DNA of 64,000 nt from Lobosporangium transversale (GCF_002105155.1 NW_019029007.1:248001-312000), one strand, 5' to 3'; positions 36,040-49,300 are shown, numbered from the stretch's first letter. Translations and numbers: made by a program. Notes: a model not told the origin generated them from the letters alone.

Positions 36040-36828
36040 ATGATTTCAAGTACCTCAACATTGAAGAGATCTGCCATCTCAGGTGTCATGACGCTTATCA
36101 AAGCTAATGCCGCTACCACGGTTCGCTCCTCTATCTACACCACTGCACGCCGCTACCAGTCTTCGTCTTCCTCGTCCCCTTCCTCGAGTGATCTTTCTAA
36201 GCTTGATTTTTTGAGTATTGTTAAGCCCGAGCGTCAAGTGAACGCGGCGTCAATGGATAGAGTTGATCTAGCACATGGATCCTTCTTTGCGCTTCATCGT
36301 CCCCTGCTTGGTCTTACCCATGTCCCTGTTGATACTAGGATCAACTCTTTTAGTGATTTTGAAGGTTAGCTGCCTGGTTAATTTAAAGCTGATATACTTA
36401 TATATTTCGGGCGTTTTTATGGACCGCATCAATCTAACGTACATATTAACACAAAAAAAAACTGCTAATAGAATCTGTCGAGGATTTGAACAATTACTTC
36501 TCTTCACTTCGCCCATACTCACCGCCCAACAGTAGCAGCAATCTCAGATCCACTGATTCAAAGCAAACTGTGCAGGAGTTCTTCCATCTCATCGAGCGTC
36601 AGCAACAGAGTCGTTTATTGAATGTCGTGTCCATTGTGGATGGCCAAATGACTCGGGTTTCAGACTCCACCTACTATCGGTACCATCATGGATGAAATGG
36701 ATGATACGAATGTGATGCATATGACAAGTGTGCTACGCAAGAGGAGGATCAAGATGAGGAAGCACAAATATAAGAAGCTTCGTAAGAGGACCAGAGCTTT
36801 GCGCAAGAAGCTGGCAAGTAAAAAATAA
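36040..36828 (+). CDS. COX24: Mitochondrial small ribosomal subunit protein mS38 (COX24/AURKAIP1 family)
   Basis: A short protein of the mitochondrial ribosome small subunit; in yeast its loss affects cytochrome oxidase synthesis. ATG 36040 gives MISSTSTLKRSAISGVMTLI then ARRYQSSSSSSP, a typical mitochondrial presequence rich in Ser, Arg and Ala. A phase-1 intron starts at 36365 (GGTTAGC). Exon 2 holds SVEDLNNYFSSLRPYSPP and QEFFHLIERQQQSRLLNVVS. The C-terminus is diagnostic: TSVLRKRRIKMRKHKYKK followed by LRKRTRALRKKL, the very basic mS38 domain. One frame change between about 36665 and 36685 separates the middle from this domain. The stop is TAA at 36826. Confidence 0.9.
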
Positions 36829-37334
36829 AATAAAATAAAAAAAAAGCCTGTAGGCTGGTTGCATCATTCAGAGCAGTGATGAGCTGTAAATATAACAGCA
36901 AAGTTCCAATGTGTTGCCAGAAGGAGTAGGTTGAGCAAAAATAATAAAGCTAATATACAAGTCGGCATAATAATAATCAATCGTGAAGAAGATTTGCGTC
37001 CTCCAGATCTGATGCATCCTGCATGCAGAAACATCAACAGAAACAGATAGACGCCCAACCGCCAGAGAGTCATAATTCAAACAACGCGCTTTTAGTAGTG
37101 CATTTCTGTTTGTTGGGCAAAGCCAAAACACTCTTCACAATGATTTGTGAAACATTTGGGCCATCTTTATTTCTTTCCTGTGACAATTCTTTTTCGTTCC
37201 TCTTCTCTTTCTTTTACTTTTCTATTAATACTCTTCCCACGCGTACAAACCCATCCACATTTTCTCCTTCTCTCTCTCACTCTCTCACACTCTCATACTC
37301 TTTCACTCTTCCTCTCTCAACATTTCTTTGAACA
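36829..37334. other. Intergenic region and C/T-rich leader
   Basis: The part 37190-37330 is strongly pyrimidine-rich (CTCTCTC and TTTC blocks), typical of a fungal promoter and leader, and leads to ATG 37335. No gene is recognised. Confidence 0.55.
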
Positions 37335-38558
37335 ATGCGTATCCACAGGCCTGGTGGGACCGTGCGGGGTGATAGACAACGCCATCAGCAACAGAAACAA
37401 AAACGATCTCATTCATATTCTCATCATCTACATCATGCTCGTCCTACTTTCAAACGATCCTTGCTACGTACTCATCACACGCGTCTCAAGGAACGCATCG
37501 CTCGCTTTCATGGTCTTCATGCCAATACAAATGCTAATGCTACTGTTGCCACTTTTTGTATTGCTGACCACAACCACATAACACACAGGGTGTGTACTTG
37601 AAAAGTTTGGCTTGATCTTCCTTGACTGTTAAGAAATATGGGGATCCGTCACTAATGGTGCTTTTTTTTTTTTTTTTTTTTTTCGTTTCAATATGTAATA
37701 TCAGCTTTCCACATCATCAACCTATTCATCACCACCTTCCTTAACTACCACTTCTACTCAGCTTTCCAAGCTTACCGGATTCATCATTACCTCCATGACA
37801 GCCAACTGAAGAGGCATTCTCAAAAGCTTAGTTCAAAAATTGGTGGTCCAAAACCAAGAACTGTTATTGACGCCGCAGGCGCAGCTACGGATGTTCCTAC
37901 GATAAAGTCAAGTTCTACACTCTCTCCTTCCTCAGACACAATAACAGCAGTCTCCATAGACTCCAATTGCTCCAATAGTACTCATCCATGGACACCATCC
38001 TCTTCTTCTTATCCAAGCACGTCTTTTTCGTCTCCTATGCTGACTCCGACCTCTCCTCTCACATCACCCTCTACACCTTCTTTATTTTCCTTGCCAAGTG
38101 ACCCAGCTTCAGAATCAATCGATCCAAAGCATCAAGCACTTGTCATGTTGAAACATGAAGCATTTCAGGAACTGGCGTCGCAGACTCAGCGATATGACGA
38201 GTTGTTTATCGCAAAAATGATTGTTTGGGAGAGCCTAGGTCCAGAAGAAAAAGCACAATGGCTTGAACGAGCAAATCAAGATTATGGTACGGACATGGAG
38301 ATGGATGACGGTGACAAGCACAGCAATTCTGAATATCAGCAACCTTCAAGTAACAGTAATGATAGAATTAATAATAAAAAAAAGGCCGAGGATGAGAGGA
38401 TGATCGACGAACTCGTTAATGCACTGGACTGCAGAGCCTCTTGCAAAGATTACTCAGCTCTATTAGCGTTTGAAAGAGAGGTAGAGATGGAGAGACAGCA
38501 ACAAGAGCAAGGAATGACTGAACATGAGCGGCTAAGATCAAGACATCAACGATATTAA
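37335..38558 (+). CDS. Unknown protein, C-terminus faintly HMG-box-like
   Basis: Exon 1 starts at ATG 37335 (MRIHRPGGTVRGDRQRHQQQ) and is His/Arg/Gln-rich. Splicing from GTACTTG near 37593 to the acceptor ATATCAG near 37704 gives one continuous frame of about 280 codons without breaks: FHIINLFITTFLNYHFYSAF, then SKIGGPKPRTVIDAAG, a Ser/Thr/Pro-rich part, and a helical C-terminus with ELFIAKMIVWESLGPEEKAQ. That last segment resembles helices 2-3 of HMG boxes (LGPEEKAQW), but the first helix is not evident. The tail is charged (EREVEMERQQQEQGMTEHER). The family is not recognised; a nuclear role is only a guess. Confidence 0.7.
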
Positions 38559-38921
38559 ACTATATCAGAAGAACAAAACCAGCCGTTGCCGCCTTAGGCT
38601 ATCATTGTCGTTGAGTGCGTTCAGAGGAGCATTTATCATCGTTCTCTCTCTCTCAAAAAAAAATCTTTGAAAATGTAGATACACCCTTCAAATAAGATAA
38701 CCAATAATTACAGCTTTTTTTTTTTTTTTTTTTTTCTTATTTTACTTCATTGACGTATTTCATAAACATTCTTTACAAAAATGTAAATATATTTCTGGAG
38801 CTGGCTTCTCAAAAAATAAAATAAAAGTCAAAGGGAAAAGCAAAAGCAAAAGCAATAGCAAAACTAAAACAAAAACAAAGATATAGTACAGGTTGAATAT
38901 GAAAGATAAATACGAATGTTG

Positions 38922-38954
<33 letters not shown>

Positions 38955-39082
38955 CAAAATGAAATTATACTAAGAAGAGCATTGACAACAAAAACTCTGG
39001 CAAAAAAACAAAAAATAAAAATAAAAAGAATCCATGTACAAAAAAAAAAGACAAAGTGAAAATATTCAGATTAAAAAGCGGC
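38559..39082. other. Intergenic region between convergent genes
   Basis: It contains T20 (near 38716-38735) and A32 (38922-38953), with A-rich sequence between and after. It carries the 3' ends of both neighbours; no gene is seen. Confidence 0.6.
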
Positions 39083-42000
39083 CTATGTATGACCTTGCTT
39101 CATCGAGTCGTCTGCCTCGCCCCGTTCTGCAGAAGCACTTCCCGTGCCATTGTCATTAGTATCACTATCAGCATCGCGATCCGGTGGAGGCAGCGACGAA
39201 GCGTTCGAACCCATGTGCTCAGAACTTGGTGGAGTAATAGTTGCAGGAGCAGGCGAAGATGGAGGATAATTTTTATCAGAGAATGAATTCACTCCGACTT
39301 CCAGTTTCTGCTGCCTTGATGAATCGACCGACTGATTGCCATTGCGCTTTCGGAGGGGAAATGCTAATGCTTGCAGTTGTGCCATCCGTGCGTTATTGGG
39401 CAATAGGCCCTTCTTCATCGGCGAAAGTCCTGAACCTATCTGTTTTTGCTGCTGCGCTTGCTCATTCTGACGCTTCACCAACTTAGCATAATCTAGCATG
39501 ATTGATGATATATTGCGTCAATCAAAGAAGCAAAATAATAATAACAATAATAACACTATCGGTGATAAGACATAGAGCAACAAAAAGTGTTTGCACTTAC
39601 GAAGCCCACACGCATTGCACAATGTGCGGGCACCGTCAGGCCCACGGCGCCATTCGGGTGTATCTGATGAATCACATGACAAGCATCGGCCAGGTGGCTG
39701 TGTCCGCTTGGCTCGCTTGCGATACTTTTGATATGGGACATCGCTGTTTTTAGAGTTGCGACTATTGGAAGCGTTGCTACCACCACGCCCATTTTGACTA
39801 TTCACACTACTCGCTCGACTACTTTCTCTTCCTACTCCGAGCCCTTCTTGATGAGATCTAGCCACGCTCGGGTCAGACAGATAGGGAGCCGATGAGGGTC
39901 TGTGAGGAGACTGATGATGCGACATCGAGACAGATATCATTGTGTCGCTATTATTTCCAAAGCCATCAACGTCCGTATCCATGCCACCGCGCCGACCACG
40001 ATAATCTGAAGTACGGCCAGGTAATCGACTATTCTTCGCATAGTGTTGTGATGCTTCTGACCTTGACTATAAGATGTGTGTCGGTGCTGCTCCAGATCCG
40101 CTGTCGTTCATAAAAGACTTGGAGTTTGATGCAGCAGCAGGGACAACGGTCCAATCTTTTTGGATATTGCCATGCTGGTCCATTGTGGCGGATGCCAATG
40201 CACTATCCATAAGTAGACAGCGCTTACCGCGGATTGTATTGATTTCTTCATCTAGTTCCCGCTCTTCTGGAGTCATCCCCATCCAAGACCTGATACGGAT
40301 AGCTAGCTGGAATATGGATGTGGCTGCCTTCGCAAGCTCATGAACCATCTCATGTGGTGGTCTACCGGGTCCGAATCGTAGAGGACTCATTTCTCGCTCT
40401 ATTCGTTCGTATTGTTGATTGTTAGCATTGCCTGATGCTTCTGCACCAGACTTTTCATTGGACCCACCTCCGATATGCTGAAGGCCAATAAGCATAGTGG
40501 TATTCATACTGCGGATTTTTTGTAAGTTCGCTCGCATATCAGGATCCATTTGGCCATAGTCATAACCACCGCTATGAACTGCATTTGCTTGCTCTGCGTA
40601 ATGGAGAGCAAACCTGCAAAGTGCGTCACAACTTTCAATCGCTGATTTTAAATCAACTGTACTCGGCATTTCTGTTCCAAACTTGAATCGATGGCGCTGT
40701 TGCTGCATATTCTCCTCCTCTCTCAACGCTTCCTCTTCTTCTGCATTGCTATCATAGCTAGAATCATGAAGTGCACTGCTACGGTCAACTGTGCATCCAT
40801 TGTATCCTTTCCACGACCTGTCAATGTTCGTGGGAGGAGGAAGTAAGTTAGGTGTAACGTCTGATCTTGCTCCTAAAGACTGGCTTATCGAAGGCTCTGG
40901 CTGTTCACGGCCTGTATTGTGCTGTTGCTGAGAATATTGCTGCTGAGCTTGATGCTGAGATAGTTGTGCAGGACTACAAGGTCGATGTGAAGCGTGAAAT
41001 GAAATGGGGTGGTTCACTTGTGGATATTTACCCTGAGAGTAAGGGGATGAGTAGTACTGGCTGCTTTCAATGTTTGCAGATGTGCGAGATGTATGGGTAT
41101 TCTCATTAAACTCATATCGATTGCGCTCGTATTGGTCTAAAGGGTGATGATGTCTCAAAGGATCTTGATTATGAGAAGGTAAGAAACCTCGAAGTCCTGA
41201 CTGATAAGAGTGTGCATGGTTGCGAGAAGATGGATCCTGGGTATGATCTAGAACATCTTCTACGCTTCTGCTAGGTAAGTCATAGTAGAATGCACCCTTA
41301 TTGCTACGGTTTTGACCTAATTCAGGTCTATATGGATATTGGGCCGAATAAGATGTAGTATGTTGTGTGTTTGTATTGTTTTTGTGACCAAACTCTCTGT
41401 CATCGTGCCATGGAGGGTGCACAAACATAGATTTCGTAAGAGACGATAGCCGATCGGCGATGGCAGAATCTTTGATTTCCCGCTGCAGTCCATGATCTTT
41501 TCCTGCAGCAGGGTGAGATTGCACCTGCAGCTGCGGATAGGAGGGCTGATAAAGGTCGCTGTCGCTTTGATTGCTCTGTACTCCGATCGAGCCATTAAAT
41601 GATGGAGAAGATGATCTGCCATTTTCCCGAGGAGAGTGATGCTGATGCTGTGAATGGTGGTGTTGCCGAAAACCCAAAGGAAGCGAGCCTACTGTGGCCT
41701 CAGGATGATGATTCTCAACTTCTGAACTTGTATGCTCGAACTCCATCTCTTTTTCCTTCTCTCTCCCCTTATATCTTTCTTTATCTCTACCACGCTCCAC
41801 ACTTGCATCATAACTAGATGGTGTATACATGTAGGAGGATGAATGGCGCAAAGGATAGGAGGATGAAAGAGATGTAGGAGGAGGAGATGATAGTGGAAAT
41901 GGAGGAGACAAGTGACGGATGCGAGACTGATGAGAGGGAGTAAGAGGATAACTCCTATGTCGGGTGTCTTCCTGGGCAAAGCTTTTCGGGACAACCTGCC

Positions 42001-42415
42001 TTTGCCATTGTAGACTCTTGGGGATGATTATGAGATTGAGCACTGGCGTCATTGGTCAGTGCTGCAGGCGGGGGGTGACCGAAAGGTGACCCACTAGAAG
42101 TAGCGGATGAATTCTCAAAAGAACTCATGTCTATATCCAGGCGATATATTGAATGATGTTGTTTTGTTGCTGTTGCTGCTGTCCTGGCTGTTCTGGCCAC
42201 CCTGATTGTTCACAGAGGGGTGCACAGAGCCTGTCGTCTGAGAAAGGGCGTACAGTAGAATGAGATTGGGAATCAAATTCAGTGGAGTATGAGTGCTGCT
42301 TTTGTAGTTGTTGAAGAGAAGAATGAGAAGAGGAATAATGATTCAGATTCACATCTGTTGACTGGACTGGATGAGAGCTTTCTAGGGATGGAGAAGCGAA
42401 TGAACGACTATTCAT
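39083..42415 (-). CDS. NsdD/SUB-1-type GATA transcription factor
   Basis: ATG 42415 ([20 protein letters not shown]) is chosen because it starts the coding-like, Gln/Ser-rich leader. The chain is disordered and His/Ser/Gln/Pro-rich. A 661-codon block includes an ordered-looking part ([58 protein letters not shown]). Near the C-terminus is one finger: [37 protein letters not shown], with CX2CX18CX2C spacing, nearly identical to the NsdD finger. An intron splits it between the Leu and His of GLHYAK. NsdD-type factors control sexual and asexual development in ascomycetes. Frame changes are needed near 42145, 41990 and 40065. A basic, Ser/Pro-rich tail ends at 39083. Family assignment rests mainly on the finger and its HYAKL tail. 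Confidence 0.85.
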
Positions 42416-43209
42416 GGCAATATAGAAACAGGGTGATGTTACCTCATGAAGATACCACCCCAAAATAAAGTAAAAAAAAAAAAACGAGTTGCTTAGGAGA
42501 AGTAAAAAACCTAGGTTTTCGTGAATGTTTTAAAAAAAAAAAATAAAAAAAAAAATGAAGGAAAAAGTGGATGAAGAAATGCAGGAAACAAGAAACAGGA
42601 ATCAGGAAACACAAAATAGCCAAATATCAAATCTCATTTATCGTGCATGGCATGTAAGGAAGCCAAAAAGAATGGACAACAAAGCGGTCTGCAATATCAC
42701 AATCATTTTCTGCCTCCATTCCCGTACACTTTAACTCCAGTCAAATGACTCGAAGACGAAATAAATAAAAAAAAGCACACAGAAATAAAAGTGAAAAAGG
42801 GGAGAAGGGGAGAAGGAAGTTCAAAGTAGGTCGTCTTATTGTACTACGCTATATGCTATAACAGTTCGATGCAAGGCGGGAGAAGTGGAGGGGTGGAGGA
42901 AGACCACGATCGGGTCGTGCTGTTCAATTGAGTAGATTTACATAGTTTGTATGGTTTTACGTTTGCATTGGACTGCATGGATTGCATTTTTTTTTTATGT
43001 CACTCGTGATGATACGACTATCCGATATGCATGCCTAGGCGCGCCATCTTGCCTGCATGAAAAAGGAGAAAGAAAGGAAAAAAAAAAAAAGATGCGATAG
43101 GAATTGAAGAGAGGGAGAGGAGAGCATTGTTTTTTTTTCCTTTTTTTAAAGACGCATCGGATCTTTCTATCTTTCTCTCCGTGTGTTTTCTTAGCTTTCC
43201 TCATCTCCC
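42416..43209. other. Divergent upstream region
   Basis: It contains A-rich runs (42471-42485, 42532-42556), the presumed promoter of the GATA factor, and C/T-rich sequence before 43210. No gene is seen. Confidence 0.55.
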
Positions 43210-43600
43210 ATGGCATTAGCGTCCCTTCCTAAAATACCATTTGAAGATCCATTACAGAAAGAATCCGATCGTCACAAACAAACAGGGATCTTGCTCATGT
43301 CCCCGATCCATCCACGTCAGGGGGTGTGTGCATATCTTAGTTCTTATTTATTCACAACAAGAAAGAAACAAAAAGGGTACATTTGTACATAGGCAAATTT
43401 TCAGAGCTTCTTCGGTAAAAAGAGCAGACCAACAGTCATTGTTGTCGTCGATGTTGATGCATCCCGAGGAACTTCATAAGAATAAGGCTGCAAATGGAAT
43501 ACGGTCACTGTCTAGTTCATCGATCACTTTCTCCACCTGTTTAGGCTTCTTACTGGGTACAGGATTATGCCCATGTCGTCCTTTAAAATATACGGATTGA
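43210..43600 (+). CDS. Small hypothetical protein, one intron inferred
   Basis: ATG 43210 follows a C/T-rich leader and gives MALASLPKIPFEDPLQKESD. Splicing after GGGGT (GTGTGC donor, near 43326) to the acceptor TTTTCAG (near 43400) continues as ASSVKRADQQSLLSSMLMHP and ends CPCRPLKYTD at 43600, about 103 residues. The composition is plausible but no family is recognised; the real gene may extend differently. Confidence 0.35.
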
Positions 43601-43938
43601 TAGAGCGAAGAAGCCTTACCGGAGCGATGGCAATTATGGTGCTTGTATTCTTAGCCTTATACTTGTAAATTCATCCAGCGCCACATATTCTTCCATATTT
43701 ATGAGAACAAAAAACGAACAGATGGGTTTGATACCTCCTGTATTCTAAACTACCCTCCTTTGAAAATAAGATTTCTATTTCAAGCGGCTTTCTCAATGAT
43801 ATTTTAGTTTGTCCTTGCTGTGAATGGACCGGAAAAAAATGAGGATGACAGACCAAAAGCTAGTATATAATACCCTGGGGTGCCTATATCATGATAACGA
43901 ATAGTAGATAATACATTCAAATTTCTATCCGATCTTGA

Positions 43939-44331
43939 GCTGTCATCATTTACAATACAAGGTGGTTTGTTCCAGCCATTGGTCTACGAACTTTACAAAA
44001 GACACTGAAACAAAGATTTGATGCTTTAGCCAATTTCCTCCGCTACGTAATGCGCACCAAATACTCGGGTAAGAAAGCAGAAAGGGCTGGGGAAATACTC
44101 TTGGAGCCAGTTACCCAATTTGTAAGATCGGAGTTTGGAACAGAAGCGGCAAGGGTTGTATTCGAAGAATGTTCATCTGAAAGGACGTTTGAATGCATGG
44201 ACACAAATTTAGTTAAAATAATAAAATATATTGGCCCTATTCAATCCTCACGCTCTCAAAATGAGTTTAACCTTCATAAAATTTTCACCCCAATTTATTT
44301 ATTTTTCAAAGGAATGCTCCGTAAACACTGA
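43939..44331 (+). CDS. Orphan coding-like frame of unknown family
   Basis: The frame is open after a TGA at 43936-43938 and reads TRWFVPAIGLRTLQKTLKQR, then DALANFLRYVMRTKYSGKK, EILLEPVTQFVRSEFGTEAA and CMDTNLVKIIKYIGPI. It ends YLFFKGMLRKH at 44331. The balanced amphipathic composition is strongly coding-like, but the only ATG in frame (44050) is internal, so upstream exons or a truncation are likely. I do not recognise the family. It may be a fragment of a lineage-specific or mobile gene. Confidence 0.4.
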   Translation, partial: AVIIYNTRWFVPAIGLRTLQKTLKQRFDALANFLRYVMRTKYSGKKAERAGEILLEPVTQFVRSEFGTEAARVVFEECSSERTFECMDTNLVKIIKYIGPIQSSRSQNEFNLHKIFTPIYLFFKGMLRKH

Positions 44332-45085
44332 ACACAACACCAACTGCTTGGCAGCATAACGCCGCTCGAATTCGGTGGATGAAAAGGCGAACTTGCCCAA
44401 ATTTGGGTTACAGGCAAAGACAATGGCTATTCAAAGAAAGTGGTAAGCGGCTCAAATTATCAAGGTAGATGATTAAGACCCATATCTGATAGAGATGACG
44501 GGAGAATCTCAAAAAATGTGATCTGGGAGAGCACGAACGTTTCAGAGACATGATGAGTATAAATTTGTTCGGTCCAAAAGCTTTTCAGTTTGACTGATTA
44601 GTAACATGGAAAGTTGAGGTATATGCGAAAAATGAGGTCAATATGGGATTCACAGTAATTTTAGGTTCCTCTTTATTTTCCCGCAGTCAATGGGATAGGA
44701 ATGAAATGTCACCCTGTCGCTGTTAACATGCCCTAAACAACCTCCTTGGGTCACAACAAAGGCAATAACCATCTGTCAAAGAAAAAAATAGTTAAAAAAA
44801 GAAGGGGAATCGGAGGGTATCAATTACGGATATATTCATTTATGACCCAAGGACGAACATGCCTAACTTATTCGAGAGTTCTTTATTTTGGTTCTTCACA
44901 AGAGGATGCTTTTTTTTTTTTTTTTTTTTTTTTAGAAAAAGGAAAAAGGGAATAAACAGAATTCCGATACGGGCGATCTAAATATTATTATTGTGGTGAG
45001 TAAATGAGCATTGCTTTGACCTCCATTTTCTTCTAATTTTCGCCCTACTCGCTCAATGATCAAGCCTTTGTATATGACATTATAG

Positions 45086-45120
<35 letters not shown>

Positions 45121-45544
45121 CGTCGAAAGAACTGATCCTTAACTCTCATGAACAATCATATCTAGATATTGCTGCATCACAATGATATTCATGTCCATAA
45201 CACGGCTTTGTACCTATAATGAAGTGATCGTCGTGGAAGCTCTTCTGGATTACATCCTTTTTAATATTAATTCAATGCTTCACTGGCGATAAAATAGATG
45301 AAATAGTAAGAAACGCTTCATAAAGCAGAGCACCTGTATGTAAATTGCATACACCATAGAAGTGCGTTAATCGTTGAGCGTCTGGATTATAGGGGTATCA
45401 TTCTAACGCGATGCTCTGGTGAACAGACCACTATTTCTATTTTGTATTCATATTATGATCTTTTCTCACATAATTCTCAAAGGAGGGAAAGCGGGGAGAA
45501 ATAGCACTGTATAAGAATCGGTAGAATGGCAGTATAGAATCAAC

Positions 45545-45745
45545 CTAGAGACCCAGTGATGCTGTGCTTGCGGGCCATAGTAACTTTACGAGAAATGCAT
45601 GAAGTTCGTTCAACACTTCACTTTTACCCTGTCGTGTGTGCTTGCCTTGTCCAAAAGCAAACGAACGATTTCTATAGAACGTGGGATCGTGCATAAATTC
45701 CAACATACAGGAAGTACAATGATCGGGTCTATCAAATTTCTTCAC
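45545..45745 (-). CDS. Small orphan reading frame
   Basis: The 66-codon frame reads KKFDRPDHCTSCMLEFMHDP, then FAFGQGKHTRQGKSEVLNEL, and ends in a Leu/Ala-rich tail. It has one CxxC pair and plausible composition. No family or supporting context is seen. Confidence 0.22.
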   Translation of the reverse strand: MKKFDRPDHCTSCMLEFMHDPTFYRNRSFAFGQGKHTRQGKSEVLNELHAFLVKLLWPASTASLGL

Positions 45746-46341
45746 AGCTCAAACAAGATACTTGAGCCCTTCTAGCTCGCAGAATACATGGTAAGCACTC
45801 TTTCTTCGTTAGACATCAATACCATCAATCACCTCATTAATGAATCCTTCAATTAAATAGTTAATCCAAGAATCACATCAACAACGAAACAACTAGTAGA
45901 CGATTAAGCATTTTACCAGTGGCATTGTAAACCATAAATCAGTCATCCAAGCGATCCTGGTCTTCAACCATATAGTCTCGAGAGCCACTAAAGCACTTAT
46001 CTTCACAGCCATCCCCTTCATACGACTGTACTCGGTTAAAACTACGATGTGTCAGCAACTACGAACCTTGACTCGGGGCGCCTTCGGTCAGTAACTCCTC
46101 GAGGTAATACTTTAATCTATTTTAGGCAACCATGTGACGTCCTTTCTGCAAATAAAAAAATACCATGTGTAAAATCGGCTTTTTTATTCTTTTTTCTCTT
46201 CTACTCTGTTCACTCCTTTTATCTTCTCTCCCTACCACCCATCTTTTCACTATCCACTCTTTCGCGCGCAACAATCTGCCGATAAATAAATCAACCAATA
46301 ACGTAGAGGGAAAGCGGCGCGCTTCTCTGAAGAAGAGTTAG

Positions 46342-49300
46342 AAACAACGTGGGGCCACTAGGGCTCTTAAGGGCACGTTCACCTCGACAGGCACAAGCAC
46401 GAGCACAAGTGAAGGCATAGACGTAGACATCGCCGACACAATCGACACCTTCATTGCTACCGCATCGGCCGCTGTTGATTGCATAGACAATATCAGCTCT
46501 GTTGGCGACGCTATCAATCTGCATACTAGTATGTCACACTCACCTACCACATCGACGAATGTTATGGGCACAACAACCACAGCCACACCCACAATTGCGC
46601 CTATTCTAGACTCACATCCAATGATTGGCTCTAAGGGTAACATATTTACTGAAAGTGATGTTGATCCAAATAAGCCTATCACCTCTTCATATACTCAGCA
46701 GCAGGATCAGGAACAACCCACAGGATATAAGACAGAATCTGCTATTTTTGAGAATGCTGCTTTAAATTCTCAAGAACGGGATAGTACTGCTGTCTCGAAG
46801 AGCACTGAGGTTGGGGCTCTAGATTCTGGAGTTGCTTCGAACTTGCAGGCAGATCAAGCATACCAATTAGACCAAGGTCAGCTGCTGAATACAAGTGAAG
46901 CTGAAGTTACTATGGACGCCCAAAGATCTGATGGTACTGCCTTAAGTTTATCTTCATGGGATGTCGCCAATGAGCATGTCGCGACGGTGGTCTTGCAGTG
47001 CTTAAACAGGGATAGAGATATGGAGCTATCATATGTTGCAATTTTATCTGCCATCACTGTTTTACAGAGCAAACAAGATCAGTCTCCAGAATTAGAGCAT
47101 AATGATCCATTATCACCCCTCTATCGTCAACTTCAGGAATCAAGCAATGCTGTTGCAAAGATGTATTCGCAAATCATGAAGATCATATGCCGCTCTAACA
47201 TCGCAGAGGAGCTTGGCAAAGAGATTCTTCGACAAGGAGTCATGTCACCGGAGGCAATGTTTACCCGTTTTACGGCTCTATACAGCAGGGAGGATATGAT
47301 CTGGAGGTAAATTTCTGTCACTTTCAAATGAGTAAGCCACGATTGTCAGAAACCAAGCTCAAACTGATGATAACGATGTGGATTTATTTATTTATTATTA
47401 TTGGTATTTTTTATTTTTATTTTTTTTTAGGATGGTGCTCACATTGCCATGGCCCAATATTGGATCGAACGTAAGAAGTTTGACGAGGCTCAGGATTGTC
47501 TTGGTCGAATCGAGCCAGTGCGATGGACTGGACCTGTGTACCGTAATATGATTACATGCCTTCTCTTTTCCAGACCACGACAGCTTCAAGAAGCTGAATC
47601 TCTGCTACAAAAATATATCAGCTTCCTGAGGGAAAGTAGGCAACAGAATGTAGACGAAGAATCCAAGGCTAGATCATGGTTCAAACTACAAGTGGATGCA
47701 TCCAAGTGGGAAGAGATAAAGATGCAATACGAGCGGAGGCGCTCTCGCCTTGTCGAAGGGTCATCCAACGCCGAGCACAAAGAAATTTCTACAGGCCCCG
47801 AAGCCAAGCTGACGCCCCAGGCACTTCGGCAGCATGAGCTTCAGGCGTCTCCACAACGACAAGAACCTATACAAGCACGCAGCAAATCTGTGGCATCATC
47901 ACTAGCTTCTTCTCTTCGTCGCTCACCTTCCTTGCATTATTCTGGAGCCAGTCAGGTCAGCAAAGATCATCATTCAGTCATCATCGTACCCCTTCAATAG
48001 CATCAGCGTGGCCATCTGGAGCCACGACCACATCCTCAATAGCATCAGCATGGCCATCTGGAGCCACGACCACGTCCTCAATAGCATCAGCGTGGCCATC
48101 TGGAGCCACGACCACATCTGCGAACCTCGCACTGAACACAACTACGCAGTCATCAGCACCAGCCAAGGGGACATTTTCGTTCTTTTCAACTCTCAAATTT
48201 ACAAAGGCTACCGATGAAAACTCGAGTACATCGTCGGTGGTACTTCCTAGTCGACTAAATGTGAATCATCATCTTACTGTTCTCGATAATGGCATGTTGG
48301 AAGAGTGCATCACCTATAGAGAATTCGAGTATGGTTGGAAGCACATTTATGAGAAAATGGGGCCTACTTTGGAGAATGCAGATACTGCCAAGATTGCGAT
48401 GCGCCTATGTAGACATGCTTTTCTAGGACACAATGGCCTTGACACTCATCACCCTGGATTGCCTAATATAGTCGCTAGTGACATCCATTTTGATGATGAT
48501 GACTTTGACACCAGCGGGTTGCAGAATAAGGAGCCAATGAAACATGATCCAGAGTTGTGGGAAGTACGTGGATGGGTCGTATACAACAAAGCGATGACGA
48601 ACCCACATACTTTTCTATCGAGCAAGTCTGGCCCTTCATATTCACATTCCTCTAATCCTTCCACAAATCCTGCAGTGGTTCAGGGCGCCTTGGGAGCCCA
48701 ATCTATATCCATAAATAATGGAGTGTCAGCTGTGTCATTGTTCCTACACGATATTTTGACTATTGCGGTCCGATCTCCAGAGATCTCTTCGCGCTACCTG
48801 AAGGCCTTCAAAGTGTATAGCGCTATCCGAAGCGATACCCAGAATCAAGGCTACCTGCGTGACCCATTTGTGATGTCCTGTATGATCAAGGCTATATATG
48901 ATGCTACACTATCTGTGATCAATAATCCGAGCAAGAACTCTCTCCATCGCTCCCAGTGAAGACAGAGGTCATGAAGCATCGCCGGAGATCGTCTTCACTT
49001 TCATTGAACGAAGCGCACCCGATGACTCTGGAGTCATTGGTGGATCTCGCGTTTGAAATTTATGCAGATATGCGGAATGTGGGACCTATTCGCCATTTGC
49101 CTCACTTAACGAATCTATCGCCTAGTTCGCCCATGGGCAAATCTCGCAAGAGTGTTAGCATCGGTTCTCCTCAGATAGCGGCAGCAACGTCTACTTCAAG
49201 CTCTACTTCCAGTACGATTGAACCCTCGGATATTGGGATGACATCGACTATCTCCATCTCACCTAGAATGTCATTTGCCGCAACGAGCACTTGTATATTC

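Larger units (their letters stand above)
43601..46341. other. Gene-poor region with weak coding traces
   Basis: Long poly-T tracts stand at about 44909-44933 and 45089-45120 (T32). Besides the two orphan frames listed separately (43939-44331 and 45545-45745), a short frame starts at 46049 (MSATTNLDSGRLRSVTPR) and ends in a donor-like GGTAATAC. It could be the first exon of the next gene, but the splice phase does not fit. Confidence 0.45.

Noticed and set aside
45360-45435. tRNA-like fragment (TATAGGGGTATCATTCT)
   Set aside because: No GGTTCRANNC box or closing acceptor stem could be drawn, so it is not called as a tRNA.
47994-48119. CRISPR-like spaced repeat
   Set aside because: The copies are directly adjacent without unique spacers and are in frame within a fungal protein gene; it is a coding minisatellite.
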